Assembly (NCBI GenBank): GCA_964511405.1
Contig: CAZEFK010000060.1
Span: forward strand, 1-34,418
Origin: CAZEFK01 sp964511405
GTDB lineage: Bacteria > Pseudomonadota > Alphaproteobacteria > Elsterales > Elsteraceae
Length of the DNA stretch: 34,418 nt
Reading direction: 5' to 3'
Below the pieces are notes generated by a model. It did no database searches. It saw nothing but the letters and a program-made list of their open reading frames with translations, and was not told where the DNA came from. Made by a program: the position numbers and the translations under genes. This document shows positions 1 through 7,516 of this stretch, in pieces; position 1 is the first letter of the stretch; each line of letters opens with the position of its first letter.

Positions 1-191
1 GTGGGCAGCACCAGGCCGACCCGGTCGCCGCCGCCGACGCCGACGGCCGCCAGGGCCGCGCGGGTGCGCTCGGCCAGCGCGCGCAGGGCGGCATAGGTCA
101 AGGGCGGGCGCGGATCCTCGGGCGCGGTGATCGCAACCGCCTCGTCCCGGCCCGCCGCCAGCACGGCCGGGATGCTGTCGAAGCTCGGCAT
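1..191 (-). CDS. Acyl-CoA synthetase / AMP-dependent ligase, N-terminal fragment (runs off the left edge)
   Basis: Only the first ~63 codons are in the window. The protein begins MPSFDSIPAVLAAG and continues with LTYAALRALAERTRAALAA and GVGGGDRVGLVLP. The pattern 'LTYxxLxxxxxxxAxxLxxxGVxxGDRVGLxLP' is the standard N-terminus of the ANL superfamily, which adenylates a carboxylate and usually transfers it to CoA. The ATG at 191-189 has AGGGAGGAC about 8 nt upstream. The gene lies 49 nt downstream of ilvB on the same strand, so co-transcription is likely. The AMP-binding and catalytic motifs lie outside the window, so the substrate cannot be named. The ANL-family assignment is fairly secure; acyl-CoA synthetase is the usual member but remains inference. 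Confidence 0.75.
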   Translation of the reverse strand, partial: MPSFDSIPAVLAAGRDEAVAITAPEDPRPPLTYAALRALAERTRAALAAVGVGGGDRVGLVLP

Positions 192-240
192 ATGGCTTGT
201 CCTCCCTGAGACCAAGCACAGCGCGCCGAGGGCCGGCCGG

Positions 241-1917
241 TCAAGCTGTCGATCGGCAGTCGATCATGTCGCGGTTGGCAGCACCCGGCGGCACCATCGG
301 CAGGACCATCGCATCAGGCTCGATCGGCGCCCGGATCAGCCAGGGCCCGGGCTGGGCGAAGGCCTCGGCCAGCGCGGCCGCGGGATCATTGCGGTCGCCG
401 AGGTCGTAGTAGCCGACGCCGAAGCCGCGGGCGACCGCGGAAAAATCCAGCCGGCGCTCGAAGCAGGCGGCAAAGCTGCGGCCGCCGTAGAACAGCGCCT
501 GCTGCTGGTTGACCAGCCCCAGGCCGCGGTTGTCCATCAGCACGATTTTCACATCGACCCCGGCCTCGGCCGCGGTCGCCAGCTCGGGCAGGTTCATCAT
601 CAGGCTGCCGTCGCCGGTGATGCACACGACCGGCCGATCGGGGCAGGCCAGCGCCGCCCCGATCGCGGCCGGCAGGCCGAAGCCCATGGTGCCGAGGCCG
701 CCCGAGGTCAGCCAGCGGCGCGGCCGGCGCACCGGGAAGGCCTGGGCCGCCCACATCTGGTGCTGGCCGACGTCGGTGGTGACGATCGTGTCGCTGGCCG
801 CCAGCGCGGCCACGGCGCGGATGATCCCGTAGGGCTGGCGCAGGTCGTCGAGGCCGGGCATCGCCAGCGGGAAGGTGCGGCGCAGGGCGGCGACGCGGGC
901 GCGCCAGGCCGGCCGCGCGGCCGGCGCGATCGCCTCAAGCAGCGCGGCCAGGGCGAGACCGGCGTCGGCGCGGATCGCGATGTCGGGGCGGCGCAGCTTG
1001 CCGATCTCGCGGGCGTCGATGTCGATGTGGACGACCCGGGCATCCGGGCAGAAGCGGTCCAGCCGGCCGGTGGCCCGATCGTCGAAGCGGGCGCCGACGG
1101 CGACCAGCAGGTCGCACTCCTCCAGCGCCAGGTTGGTGTAGCGGGCCGCGTGCATGCCCAGCATGCCCAGCGACAAGGGATGGTCGGCGGGGAGGGCGCC
1201 CAGGCCCATCAAGGTCATGACCGTGGGCAGGTCGGCGCGTTCGGCCAGCGCCGTCGCCAGATGCGCGGCCTCGGCATGGATGACCCCGCCGCCCAGATAC
1301 AGGATCGGCCGCCGCGCCTCGGCGATCGCCCGCGCGGCTGTTGCGATCGCCGCGGGATCCGGGGCGGGCGCGGGATCCGGGCGGCCGGGCTCGGGCCAGG
1401 CTGCGACCTCGGTCGTAGCGAGCTGCACGTCCTTGGGCAGGTCGACCAGCACGGGGCCGGGGCGGCCCGAGGCCGCGACCCGGAAGGCTTCGGGAATGAT
1501 CGCCAGCAGCTCGGCCGCCGAGCGCGCCTGCCAGCGCGCCTTGGTGATCGGCATGCCCAGGCTCAGCATATCGACCTCCTGGAAGGCGTCGGTGCCGATC
1601 ATGACCTGGGGCACCTGGGCGGTGATCGCGACCAGCGGCACCGAGTCGAGGCGGGCGTCGGCGATCGCGGTCACCAGGTTGGTGGCGCCGGGTCCGGAGC
1701 TGGCCAGGCACACCTGCGGCCGGCCGGTGGCGCGGGCCATGCCCTGGGCAATGAAGCCGGCGCCCTGCTCGTGGCGCGCCAGGACATGGCGGATGCTGCT
1801 GGACGCCAGCGCGTCATAGAGCGGCAAGGCCGCGCCGCCGGGGATGCCGGCGACCACGCCGACCCCCTGCCGTTCGAGCAGGCGGATCACGATCTCGGCG
1901 CCGGTGAGGGTCGGCAT
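241..1917 (-). CDS. ilvB: Acetolactate synthase large subunit, IlvB type
   Basis: Thiamine-diphosphate enzyme that condenses two pyruvates to 2-acetolactate, or pyruvate with 2-oxobutyrate, in Val/Leu/Ile synthesis. It has the three ThDP-enzyme domains. GIPGGAALPLYDAL and RHEQGAGFIAQG near the N-terminus include the conserved catalytic Glu. TSGGLGTMGFGLPAAIGA follows, then the ThDP/Mg motif GDGSLMMNLPEL ending ~25 residues later at MDN. The segments GLGLVNQQQALFYGG and the C-terminal LPMVPPGAANRDMI closely resemble E. coli IlvB (isozyme I). At ~558 aa the length is normal. I chose ATG 1917, preceded by GGAGACAGG, over an in-frame TTG at 1959. No regulatory small subunit (IlvN/IlvH) is adjacent. 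A Leu/Val-rich leader ORF and hairpin lie upstream. Oxalyl-CoA decarboxylase was considered because of the neighbouring CoA ligase, but the motifs are those of acetolactate synthase. Confidence 0.9.
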   Translation of the reverse strand: MPTLTGAEIVIRLLERQGVGVVAGIPGGAALPLYDALASSSIRHVLARHEQGAGFIAQGMARATGRPQVCLASSGPGATNLVTAIADARLDSVPLVAITAQVPQVMIGTDAFQEVDMLSLGMPITKARWQARSAAELLAIIPEAFRVAASGRPGPVLVDLPKDVQLATTEVAAWPEPGRPDPAPAPDPAAIATAARAIAEARRPILYLGGGVIHAEAAHLATALAERADLPTVMTLMGLGALPADHPLSLGMLGMHAARYTNLALEECDLLVAVGARFDDRATGRLDRFCPDARVVHIDIDAREIGKLRRPDIAIRADAGLALAALLEAIAPAARPAWRARVAALRRTFPLAMPGLDDLRQPYGIIRAVAALAASDTIVTTDVGQHQMWAAQAFPVRRPRRWLTSGGLGTMGFGLPAAIGAALACPDRPVVCITGDGSLMMNLPELATAAEAGVDVKIVLMDNRGLGLVNQQQALFYGGRSFAACFERRLDFSAVARGFGVGYYDLGDRNDPAAALAEAFAQPGPWLIRAPIEPDAMVLPMVPPGAANRDMIDCRSTA

Positions 1918-1967
1918 GGTCCTGTCTCCGTGCTGGGCCGGCACGCTGGACAGGGACAATCAGGGAG

Positions 1968-1999
1968 CCACCGCCAGCGTTGCTGCGCCGGCGGGGTGG
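1968..1999 (-). promoter_or_regulatory. Stable hairpin in the ilvB leader, candidate attenuator
   Basis: On the minus strand, CCGCCGGCG (1994-1986) pairs with CGCTGGCGG (1979-1971) around the loop CAGCAA. The stem has nine pairs including one G-U. CCA/TGG extends it by three pairs past a two-base CC bulge. It lies between the leader ORF stop (2026) and the ilvB ATG (1917). No T-run follows (the next bases are CTCCCTGATTG), so it is not a classical intrinsic terminator. It could be Rho-assisted or act by masking sequence. Confidence 0.4.
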
Positions 2000-2025
2000 T
2001 TGAACGACTTGGTTCGAGCAGACCC

Positions 2026-2106
2026 CTACGGCGCGCGCGCGAGTACGACGAGGCCTACGAGAAGCAGGCCGCTGGCGGGGACCAGAATGTCGACGGCGCG
2101 GGTCAT
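2026..2106 (-). CDS. Putative Leu/Val-rich leader peptide of ilvB (ivbL-like)
   Basis: A 26-codon ORF from ATG 2106 to TAG at 2026, starting 189 nt upstream of the ilvB ATG. It reads MTRAVDILVPA then SGLLLVGLVVLARAP. Twelve of 26 residues are branched-chain: Leu 8, 14, 15, 16, 19 and 22; Val 5, 9, 17, 20 and 21; Ile 7. Codons that should be scarce in this GC-rich genome (CTT, GTA twice, ATT) fall among them. A small 5-bp hairpin, GGCCT/AGGCC, forms inside the LLLV codons, and a stronger hairpin follows at 1968-1999. E. coli ilvBN is controlled by a Val/Leu-rich leader (IvbL), so position and composition suggest translation-coupled attenuation. No strong ribosome binding site is visible. The ORF could instead be a chance hydrophobic stretch or a tiny membrane peptide. 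Confidence 0.45.
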   Translation of the reverse strand: MTRAVDILVPASGLLLVGLVVLARAP

Positions 2107-2240
2107 GGCGCGGGGCGAAGGCCTCGATGATGCGGTGCAACCGTAGCCGAGCCCGGGCGCCGGCACAATACGCTTCAAGCCTGAGCCACCGCTGCCGATG
2201 GCTTACGGAACCTCGCCCGGCCCCGGCCGTTGCGCCCGGC

Positions 2241-2411
2241 ATGGACCAGCCCCCAACCCAGCGCCGGCCGGGTGACGAAGCCCCGGCCGGCGCCCCCGCC
2301 ACCGGCGAGGCGCCCTGCCCGGAGTGCGGCGGCAGCGGCCGGCTCGATGGCAAGCCCTGCCCGACCTGCGACGGCACCGGCCGCATCACCAAGGTGATCG
2401 GCGGGGCCTAG
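2241..2411 (+). CDS. Small CxxCxGxG zinc-ribbon-like protein (56 aa)
   Basis: A 56-residue protein starting at ATG 2241. The first ~24 residues are Pro/Ala-rich and probably disordered. The rest holds two knuckles, CPECGGSG (residues 26-33) and CPTCDGTG (40-47), spaced as in the Cys-rich zinc region of DnaJ. The tail is RITKVIGGA. Two CxxC pairs can bind one zinc. Short stand-alone proteins of this kind are often misnamed 'DnaJ' but have no J-domain. The upstream bases are GC-rich and contain no clear Shine-Dalgarno. It stands alone between the ilvB leader, which diverges from it, and the transporter operon. Function unknown. Confidence 0.6.
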   Translation: MDQPPTQRRPGDEAPAGAPATGEAPCPECGGSGRLDGKPCPTCDGTGRITKVIGGA

Positions 2412-2479
2412 GCCGCCGCCGCTCCGCGTTGCCGTCATCGGGGGGGCTGCGCCCGCCGCGGGTTGCGCCGTGGCTGTGA

Positions 2480-2510
2480 TGGGATCAGGATCTGTTCAAG
2501 TTTGATCCCA
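2480..2510. promoter_or_regulatory. 8-bp inverted repeat upstream of the transporter/dehydratase operon
   Basis: TGGGATCA (2480-2487) and TGATCCCA (2503-2510) form perfect 8-bp arms around 15 bases, centred about 54 nt before the ATG at 2549. This is the only clear symmetry in the 137-nt gap 2412-2548, where I see no gene. It could be the operator of a catabolic regulator encoded elsewhere, or a 5'-UTR hairpin. I cannot place the -35 and -10 elements with confidence. Confidence 0.35.
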
Positions 2511-2548
2511 ATCGTTCCAATAGGGACACAACGGCCAGGGAGGACCGG

Positions 2549-3682
2549 ATGCGCGAGCGCACTCCGCTGGGCTGCGCGCTGTCGCGGCGCCGGCTGCTGC
2601 AAGCGGCATCGTGGCTGGGGGCGGCAACGCTGGCGGGACGCCAGGCCGCGGCCGAGGCGCCGGCCCTGACCGGGGCCGAGCTGGTCAAGGCGGCGCAACG
2701 CGAAGGCGTGGTCAATTACTACCACAACTCGGACATCGACCCGACTGCCAAGTGGAGCGCCGTCTTCTCGAAGAAGTACGGCATCGAGATGAAGAACATG
2801 CGGCTGCCGAGCTATCCGCTCTACGACCGCTGGATCAACGAGGAGCGGGTCGGGCGGCACTTGGCCGACCTGATCCAGATCACCGACCCGACGCTGCTGA
2901 GCGCCGCCGCGCGGCAAGGCTTCATTGCCCATTACGTGCCGGCCGAGGCGGCGGCCATCGGTCCGGACCTGAAGGAAGAGGGCGTCTGGTACACCCTGTT
3001 CATCGACTACATGGGCATCGGCTACAATTCCAAGAAGGTCACGGCCGAGGAAGAGCAGCTGATCCGCACCGGCGGCTGGGATGTGCTGGGCGATCCGCGG
3101 TGGAAGGGCCGGTTCGGCACCGCGACTCCGGCGTCGGGCGGGTCCAGCTACGCCTTCTGCTACATGTTCCTGGTCGATCTCCGCGACCGCTACGGCCCCG
3201 ACTTCTTCCGCAAGCTGGCGGCCAACAAGCCCGACATCTACGCCAGCAAGGCGCCGCTGTTCGATCGCCTGGCCGCCGGCGAGTACGCGCTGATGGACCA
3301 GGGCTCGCAGAGCACGCTCAGCGACCTCTACCGCAAGGGCGCGCCGCTGCGCTGGGTGTTCCCCGAGCCGACGCCGGTGGCGGTGAGCGTGCAGAGCGTC
3401 TCGGCCCATGCGCCGCACCCGAACGCCGCCCGGCTGTTCCAGGACTGGTGCGTCAGCGCCGAGGGCCTGGCGGAATGGCTGACCTACATCACCGCGGGCA
3501 CCGGCCGCAGCGACGTGGTCGACCCGCGCCGCCAGCAGCGCCGCGACTGGTTCGGCGAAGCCTGGTACCAGGACCCCAAGACCCTCTACACCGCCTATTT
3601 GAAGCAGCCGGCCTTCGCCGATCCGAAAAAGCCGGTGATCGCCGAATGGAACCAGATCTTCGGCTATCAGGGCGGCAAGTAG
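2549..3682 (+). CDS. ABC transporter periplasmic substrate-binding protein (family 1, Fbp/Afu-like, Tat-exported)
   Basis: Captures the solute for the membrane complex encoded next. The N-terminus has a twin-arginine signal (SRRRLLQAA, residues 12-20) and a hydrophobic stretch ending near ATLAGRQAAA, which predicts folded export by Tat. The mature part (~340 aa) is a type-2 periplasmic-binding fold: VVNYYHNSDIDP near the start, GWDVLGDPRWKGRFG (176-190) and LFQDWCVSAEGLAEWLTY (296-313). In ferric-binding FbpA proteins the segment after 'AGEY/I-A' ends in a Tyr-Tyr iron-ligand pair. Here it reads GEYALMDQGSQSTL (244-257) with no Tyr pair, arguing against iron. AGGGAGGACCGG precedes the ATG. 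Genes downstream encode sugar-acid-type dehydratases, so a carboxylated or phosphorylated sugar is a better guess. The exact ligand is unknown. Confidence 0.85.
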   Translation: MRERTPLGCALSRRRLLQAASWLGAATLAGRQAAAEAPALTGAELVKAAQREGVVNYYHNSDIDPTAKWSAVFSKKYGIEMKNMRLPSYPLYDRWINEERVGRHLADLIQITDPTLLSAAARQGFIAHYVPAEAAAIGPDLKEEGVWYTLFIDYMGIGYNSKKVTAEEEQLIRTGGWDVLGDPRWKGRFGTATPASGGSSYAFCYMFLVDLRDRYGPDFFRKLAANKPDIYASKAPLFDRLAAGEYALMDQGSQSTLSDLYRKGAPLRWVFPEPTPVAVSVQSVSAHAPHPNAARLFQDWCVSAEGLAEWLTYITAGTGRSDVVDPRRQQRRDWFGEAWYQDPKTLYTAYLKQPAFADPKKPVIAEWNQIFGYQGGK

Positions 3683-3683
3683 C

Positions 3684-5354
3684 TTGCGCCACTGGGCCCT
3701 ATCCACCGGGCTGGGGCTGGCGCTGGCCGTCCTGGCGCTGGTGCCGATCGGCTTCATGGCCGTGGGCTCGGTGCTGTCGGGCGCGCTGGCCGATCCCGAC
3801 GCCCATTGGACGACCGAGAAGCTGGCCGCGGTCTATGCCTCGCTGCCCTACCTGCGCAGCCTGGGCGAGACGCTGGGCATCGCCGCGGTCGTCGCCGTGC
3901 TGGCCACCGCCGCCGGCGTCCTGCTGGCGTGGCTGACCGCCCGCACCGACCTGCCGGCGCTGGGCTGGATGGAGACTGGCATCACCGCGCCCCTGTTCCT
4001 GTCGCCCTTCGTCGGCGCGCTGGCCTGGCTGGTGCTGGGCTCGGCCAAGGCCGGCCTGGTCAACCGCCTGGCGACCGAGCTCCTGGGCATCCAGGGGCCG
4101 GTGATCAATGTCGCGACGCCGGCCGGCATCGTGCTGATCATGGCGCTGTACTTCGTGCCCTACGCCTATCTGACCGTCGCGGCGTCGCTGCGCAACATGG
4201 ATCCGGCGCTGGAGGAGGCGGCCTACCTCAACGGCTCGGGCGTGATGGCGACGGCGGTGCGGGTCACCCTGCCGATCGTGCGTCCGGCGCTGCTGTCGGC
4301 CGTCTTCTTCATCTTCGTGCTGGCGGCCGGCACCTTTGCGATTCCGGCCGTGCTGGACCGCTCCGGGCAGGTGCGCTTCCTGGCGGTCGACCTGTTCCAG
4401 GCCAGCGCCACCTATCCCATCGACTATGGCTTGTCGGCGGCGATCGGGACCCTGCTGTTCTGGATCTCGCTGCTGGGCATTGCCGCCTACCGCGCCGCGG
4501 CCCGGGCGGCGCGCCGGTTCGTAACCGTCACAGCGCGCGGCTTTCGGGCCCGGCGCGTGCGGCTCGGGCGCTGGCGTTGGCCGGCCGTGGCCGCGGTGCT
4601 GCTGTACCTGGCGCTGGCGATCCTGCTGCCCTACCTGGCGCTGGCCTATGCCGCCTTCGCCCGCTATGGCGCCGACAGCGTCCTGCATGCCGGCCTGACG
4701 CTCGACAACGCCGCGGCGGTCGCCGGCTCGCCCGAGGTCGCCGGCGCGATCCGCAACACGCTGCTGGTCGGCATCGTCACGCCGACCCTGTGCGTCGCCC
4801 TCGGCGCGCTGGTCGCCTACGCGGTGCGACGGCTGCGCGTGGCCGGTGCCCGCCTGCTCGACTATCTGGCCATGTTCCCGGTCGCGGTGCCGGGCATCGT
4901 GTTCGGCACCGGCGTGTTCTGGGCCTATGTGCTGACGCCGGTCTACGGCACGGTCTGGGTGCTGGTGCTGGCCTTCGTTGCCGCCTACCTGCCGTTCGCC
5001 TACCGCATCGTCGACACGGCGCTGCTGCAGATCGACCGGCCGCTCGAGGAGGCGTCGGCGCTGTGCGGCGCCGGCCCCTGGCGCACCGCGCTGGCGGTCA
5101 CCGTCCGCCTGTCCCGGCCGGCGCTGCTGTCGGCCTGGATCATGGTGTTCGTGTTTGCGGTGCGCGAGATCAGCGCCGCAGTCCTGCTGACCTCCTCTGA
5201 CAATGTCGTGCTGTCGGTGCTGTCCTGGAACTATCTGGACTATGGCGACGTGCCCAAGGCCGCGGTCGTCGGCCTGCTGCAGACGGCGATCCTGGTGATG
5301 GGTGTGCTGGCCGGGCGCTACGCCTTCCGGGTCAAGCTGGCCGGGGCCGGCTGA
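3684..5354 (+). CDS. ABC transporter permease with two fused permease domains
   Basis: Inner-membrane channel of the importer. At 556 aa it is a tandem fusion of two binding-protein-dependent permease domains, as in FbpB/AfuB, with about 12 hydrophobic segments. Each half has its cytoplasmic EAA loop that docks the ATPase: EEAAYLNGSGVMATAVRVTL in the first and EEASALCGAGPWRTALAVTV in the second. The start is a TTG at 3684, one base after the stop of the binding protein, with GGGCGG upstream. No closer ATG fits the first membrane segment (LSTGLGLALAVLALVPIGF), so the TTG is preferred. The stop overlaps the ATG of the ATPase gene (TGATG), indicating translational coupling. A single fused polypeptide replaces the usual permease heterodimer. 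Confidence 0.88.
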   Translation: MRHWALSTGLGLALAVLALVPIGFMAVGSVLSGALADPDAHWTTEKLAAVYASLPYLRSLGETLGIAAVVAVLATAAGVLLAWLTARTDLPALGWMETGITAPLFLSPFVGALAWLVLGSAKAGLVNRLATELLGIQGPVINVATPAGIVLIMALYFVPYAYLTVAASLRNMDPALEEAAYLNGSGVMATAVRVTLPIVRPALLSAVFFIFVLAAGTFAIPAVLDRSGQVRFLAVDLFQASATYPIDYGLSAAIGTLLFWISLLGIAAYRAAARAARRFVTVTARGFRARRVRLGRWRWPAVAAVLLYLALAILLPYLALAYAAFARYGADSVLHAGLTLDNAAAVAGSPEVAGAIRNTLLVGIVTPTLCVALGALVAYAVRRLRVAGARLLDYLAMFPVAVPGIVFGTGVFWAYVLTPVYGTVWVLVLAFVAAYLPFAYRIVDTALLQIDRPLEEASALCGAGPWRTALAVTVRLSRPALLSAWIMVFVFAVREISAAVLLTSSDNVVLSVLSWNYLDYGDVPKAAVVGLLQTAILVMGVLAGRYAFRVKLAGAG

Positions 5355-6415
5355 TGGACCAGCTGGAGGTCCGCGACCTGGTCGTGCGCTATGGCGGCGT
5401 GACGGCCGTGGACGGCGTCAGCTTCGTCGCGCGCGAGGGCGAGTTCCTGTCGCTGCTGGGGCCCAGCGGCTGCGGCAAGACCACGACGCTGCGCTGTGTG
5501 GCCGGGCTCGAATCGCCCAGCGGCGGCGAGATCCGCATCGCCGGCGAGCTGGCGGCCCGGCCGGGGCGCGAACTGCCGCCGGAGCGGCGCGGCGTCAACA
5601 TGGTGTTCCAGTCCTACGCGGTCTGGCCGCACATGACCGTGTTCGACAATGTCGCCTACGGGCTGCGCGGCCGGCGCGACGCCGGGCAGCGGGTGGCCGA
5701 GGCGCTGCGCCTGGTCGGGCTGACCGGCTTCGAGCGCCGCTACGGCACTGAGCTCAGCGGCGGCCAGCAGCAGCGCGTCGCGGTTGCCCGCGCCGTGGCC
5801 ACCGAGCCGCGGCTGCTGCTGTTCGACGAGCCGCTGAGCAACCTGGACGCCGGCCTGCGCGACCGTATGCGCTTCGAGCTCCTGCAACTGCAGCGCCGGC
5901 TCGGCCGCACCTCGGTCTATGTCACCCACGACCAGGCCGAGGCCATGGTCATGAGCGACCGCATCATCCTGATGAACCGCGGCCGCATCGTGCAGGACGG
6001 CAGCCCACGCGATCTCTATGAGCGGCCGGCGTCGCGCTTTGCCGCCGAGTTCGTCGGCACCGCCACCTTGCTGTCCGGCATCGCCGTTCCCGGCGCGGGC
6101 ACCGGCGCCTGGCTGGTCGAGCTGGACGGCGGCATCCGCTTGCAGGCCAGCGGCGCCGCACCGGTCGCCGGCGGCGCGGTGCTGCTGTGCATCCGCCCCG
6201 AGGCGATCGAGGTCGGCGACGGGCCGAACGCCCTGGATGTGGTCGTCGAGCGCGTGAGCTATCTGGGGGCGCGGCTCGATTGCGATCTCGCGAGCGGACC
6301 GCTCAGGCTGCGCGCCGACCTGCCGACCCATCGCGGACCGGCGGCGGGCGACCGGCTGCGGGTGCGCATCGATCCCGGCCGTATCGTGCTGATCCCGACG
6401 GAGGCGGCGCCATGA
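5354..6415 (+). CDS. ABC transporter ATP-binding protein (FbpC/PotA-like)
   Basis: Cytoplasmic ATPase that drives the importer, 353 aa. Walker A is GPSGCGKTT (36-44), the Q-loop Gln is in MVFQSYAVWPHMT (Q86), the signature is LSGGQQQR (134-141), Walker B is LLLFDEP (154-160), the D-loop is SNLD and the switch His is in VTHDQAEA (H192). The nucleotide-binding domain takes about 235 residues. The remaining ~115 form a TOBE-like regulatory domain, with CIRPEAIEVGDG and LGARLDCDLASGPLRLRADL. This architecture is shared by Fe3+, polyamine, thiamine and sugar importers, so the ATPase does not define the substrate. The 5' end overlaps the permease stop by one base, and the 3' end overlaps the next start by 4 nt (ATGA). 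Confidence 0.92.
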   Translation: MDQLEVRDLVVRYGGVTAVDGVSFVAREGEFLSLLGPSGCGKTTTLRCVAGLESPSGGEIRIAGELAARPGRELPPERRGVNMVFQSYAVWPHMTVFDNVAYGLRGRRDAGQRVAEALRLVGLTGFERRYGTELSGGQQQRVAVARAVATEPRLLLFDEPLSNLDAGLRDRMRFELLQLQRRLGRTSVYVTHDQAEAMVMSDRIILMNRGRIVQDGSPRDLYERPASRFAAEFVGTATLLSGIAVPGAGTGAWLVELDGGIRLQASGAAPVAGGAVLLCIRPEAIEVGDGPNALDVVVERVSYLGARLDCDLASGPLRLRADLPTHRGPAAGDRLRVRIDPGRIVLIPTEAAP

Positions 6416-7500
6416 AGATCACCGACATCACGATGCAGGAATATCGCTGGCCGCGGCCGGTCCCGATCACCAACGGCAAGCACACCTACACCCACGTCAA
6501 CTATGCCCTGGTCAAGATCCGTACCGACCAGGGCGTCACCGGCCTGGGCCTGGGCAGCGGCGGCGAGATCGAGCGCGCCGCCGGGCGCCAGCTGACCCCG
6601 CTGCTGATCGGCGAGGATCCGATCGACGTCGAGCGGCTGTGGCACAAGATGTGGGTGCCCAAGCTGACCGGCCGGCGCGGCATCGTCACCCGCGCCATCT
6701 CGGCCATCGACATCGGGCTGTGGGACATCCGCGGCAAGGCGGCGGGCCTGCCGTTGTACAAGCTGCTGGGCGGCTACCGCGACCGGGTGCCGACCTATGT
6801 GGCCGGCGGCTACTACGAGCCCGGCAAGGGGCTGCGGGAGCTGGCTGCCGAGATGGAAGCGAACGTCGCGATGGGCGCGCGCGGCGTGAAGATCAAGGTC
6901 GGCGGCGCGCCCATTGCCGAGGACGTGGCGCGGGTGCGCACGGCCCGCGACGCGATCGGCCCCGACATCAAGCTGCTGGTCGACGCCAATTGCGCCTATC
7001 GCGCCCGCGAGGCCGTGCAGCTTGCCCGCCGGATCGAAGCGTACGACGTCTTCTGGTTCGAGGAGCCGGTGGCGCCCGACGACTATGACGGCCACCGCCG
7101 CGTCGCCGAGGCCAGCACCATCCCGGTCGCGACCGGCGAGAACGAATACACCCGCTATGGCTTCCGCGACCTGATCCGGGCCGGCGCCGCCTCGATCCTC
7201 AACGCCGATGCCAAGATCCTGGGCGGGGTCACCGAGTTCATGAAGATGGCGGCGCTGGCCCAGGCCCACGACCTGGACATCGCGCCCCACGGCTCGCAGG
7301 ACATCCACGTCCATCTGGTGGCGGCGATCGCGAACGGCCTGATCCTGGAATATTACCGCTACACCGTCGATCCCATGTGGTCGCGGGTCTACCGCACCCT
7401 GCTGACGCTCAATCCCGACGGCACGGTCAGCGCGCCCGACGCGCCCGGCATCGGCATCGACCCCGACGAGGCCGCCCTGGCCGAGTACCGGATCGCCTGA
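6412..7500 (+). CDS. Enolase-superfamily enzyme, mandelate racemase subgroup (acid-sugar dehydratase or racemase)
   Basis: 362 aa. Members abstract the proton alpha to a carboxylate, and many dehydrate sugar acids. The active-site set is complete for the mandelate racemase subgroup: the Lys-x-Lys base (GVKIKVG, K160/K162), metal ligands D191 (LLVDANCAY), E217 or E218 (WFEEP) and E243 (ATGENEY), the Asp partner D266 (ILNADAKILGG) and the catalytic His H293 (IAPHGSQ). The N-terminal capping domain (residues 1-125) sets specificity and includes HTYTHVNYALVKI. The ATG overlaps the ATPase stop (ATGA), so transport and catabolism are coupled. The substrate cannot be read from sequence. Given the importer, a sugar acid is likely. 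Confidence 0.85.
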   Translation: MKITDITMQEYRWPRPVPITNGKHTYTHVNYALVKIRTDQGVTGLGLGSGGEIERAAGRQLTPLLIGEDPIDVERLWHKMWVPKLTGRRGIVTRAISAIDIGLWDIRGKAAGLPLYKLLGGYRDRVPTYVAGGYYEPGKGLRELAAEMEANVAMGARGVKIKVGGAPIAEDVARVRTARDAIGPDIKLLVDANCAYRAREAVQLARRIEAYDVFWFEEPVAPDDYDGHRRVAEASTIPVATGENEYTRYGFRDLIRAGAASILNADAKILGGVTEFMKMAALAQAHDLDIAPHGSQDIHVHLVAAIANGLILEYYRYTVDPMWSRVYRTLLTLNPDGTVSAPDAPGIGIDPDEAALAEYRIA

Positions 7501-7516
7501 AGAGGGAGAACTGTCC

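Noticed and set aside
241..1917. Oxalyl-CoA decarboxylase as an alternative for the ThDP enzyme next to the acyl-CoA ligase
   Set aside because: Motifs such as TSGGLGTMGFGLPAAIGA, GLGLVNQQQALFYGG and PMVPPGAANRDMI are those of acetolactate synthase.
1968..1999. Classical intrinsic terminator upstream of ilvB
   Set aside because: The stem is strong but no T-run follows on the minus strand, so it is listed only as a candidate attenuator hairpin.
127..2130. 667-codon plus-strand ORF opposite ilvB
   Set aside because: It is the antisense shadow of a clear acetolactate synthase; its translation is low-complexity Gly/Arg/Ala/Gln-rich with no recognisable motif, as expected in GC-rich DNA.
2435..3757. 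440-codon minus-strand ORF opposite the binding-protein gene
   Set aside because: Antisense to a Tat-exported binding protein with clear family motifs; no motif of its own.
2549..6415. Iron(III) transporter fbpABC
   Set aside because: The architecture fits, but the binding protein lacks the Tyr-Tyr ligand pair and the operon continues into sugar-acid-type dehydratases, so no fbp names are given.
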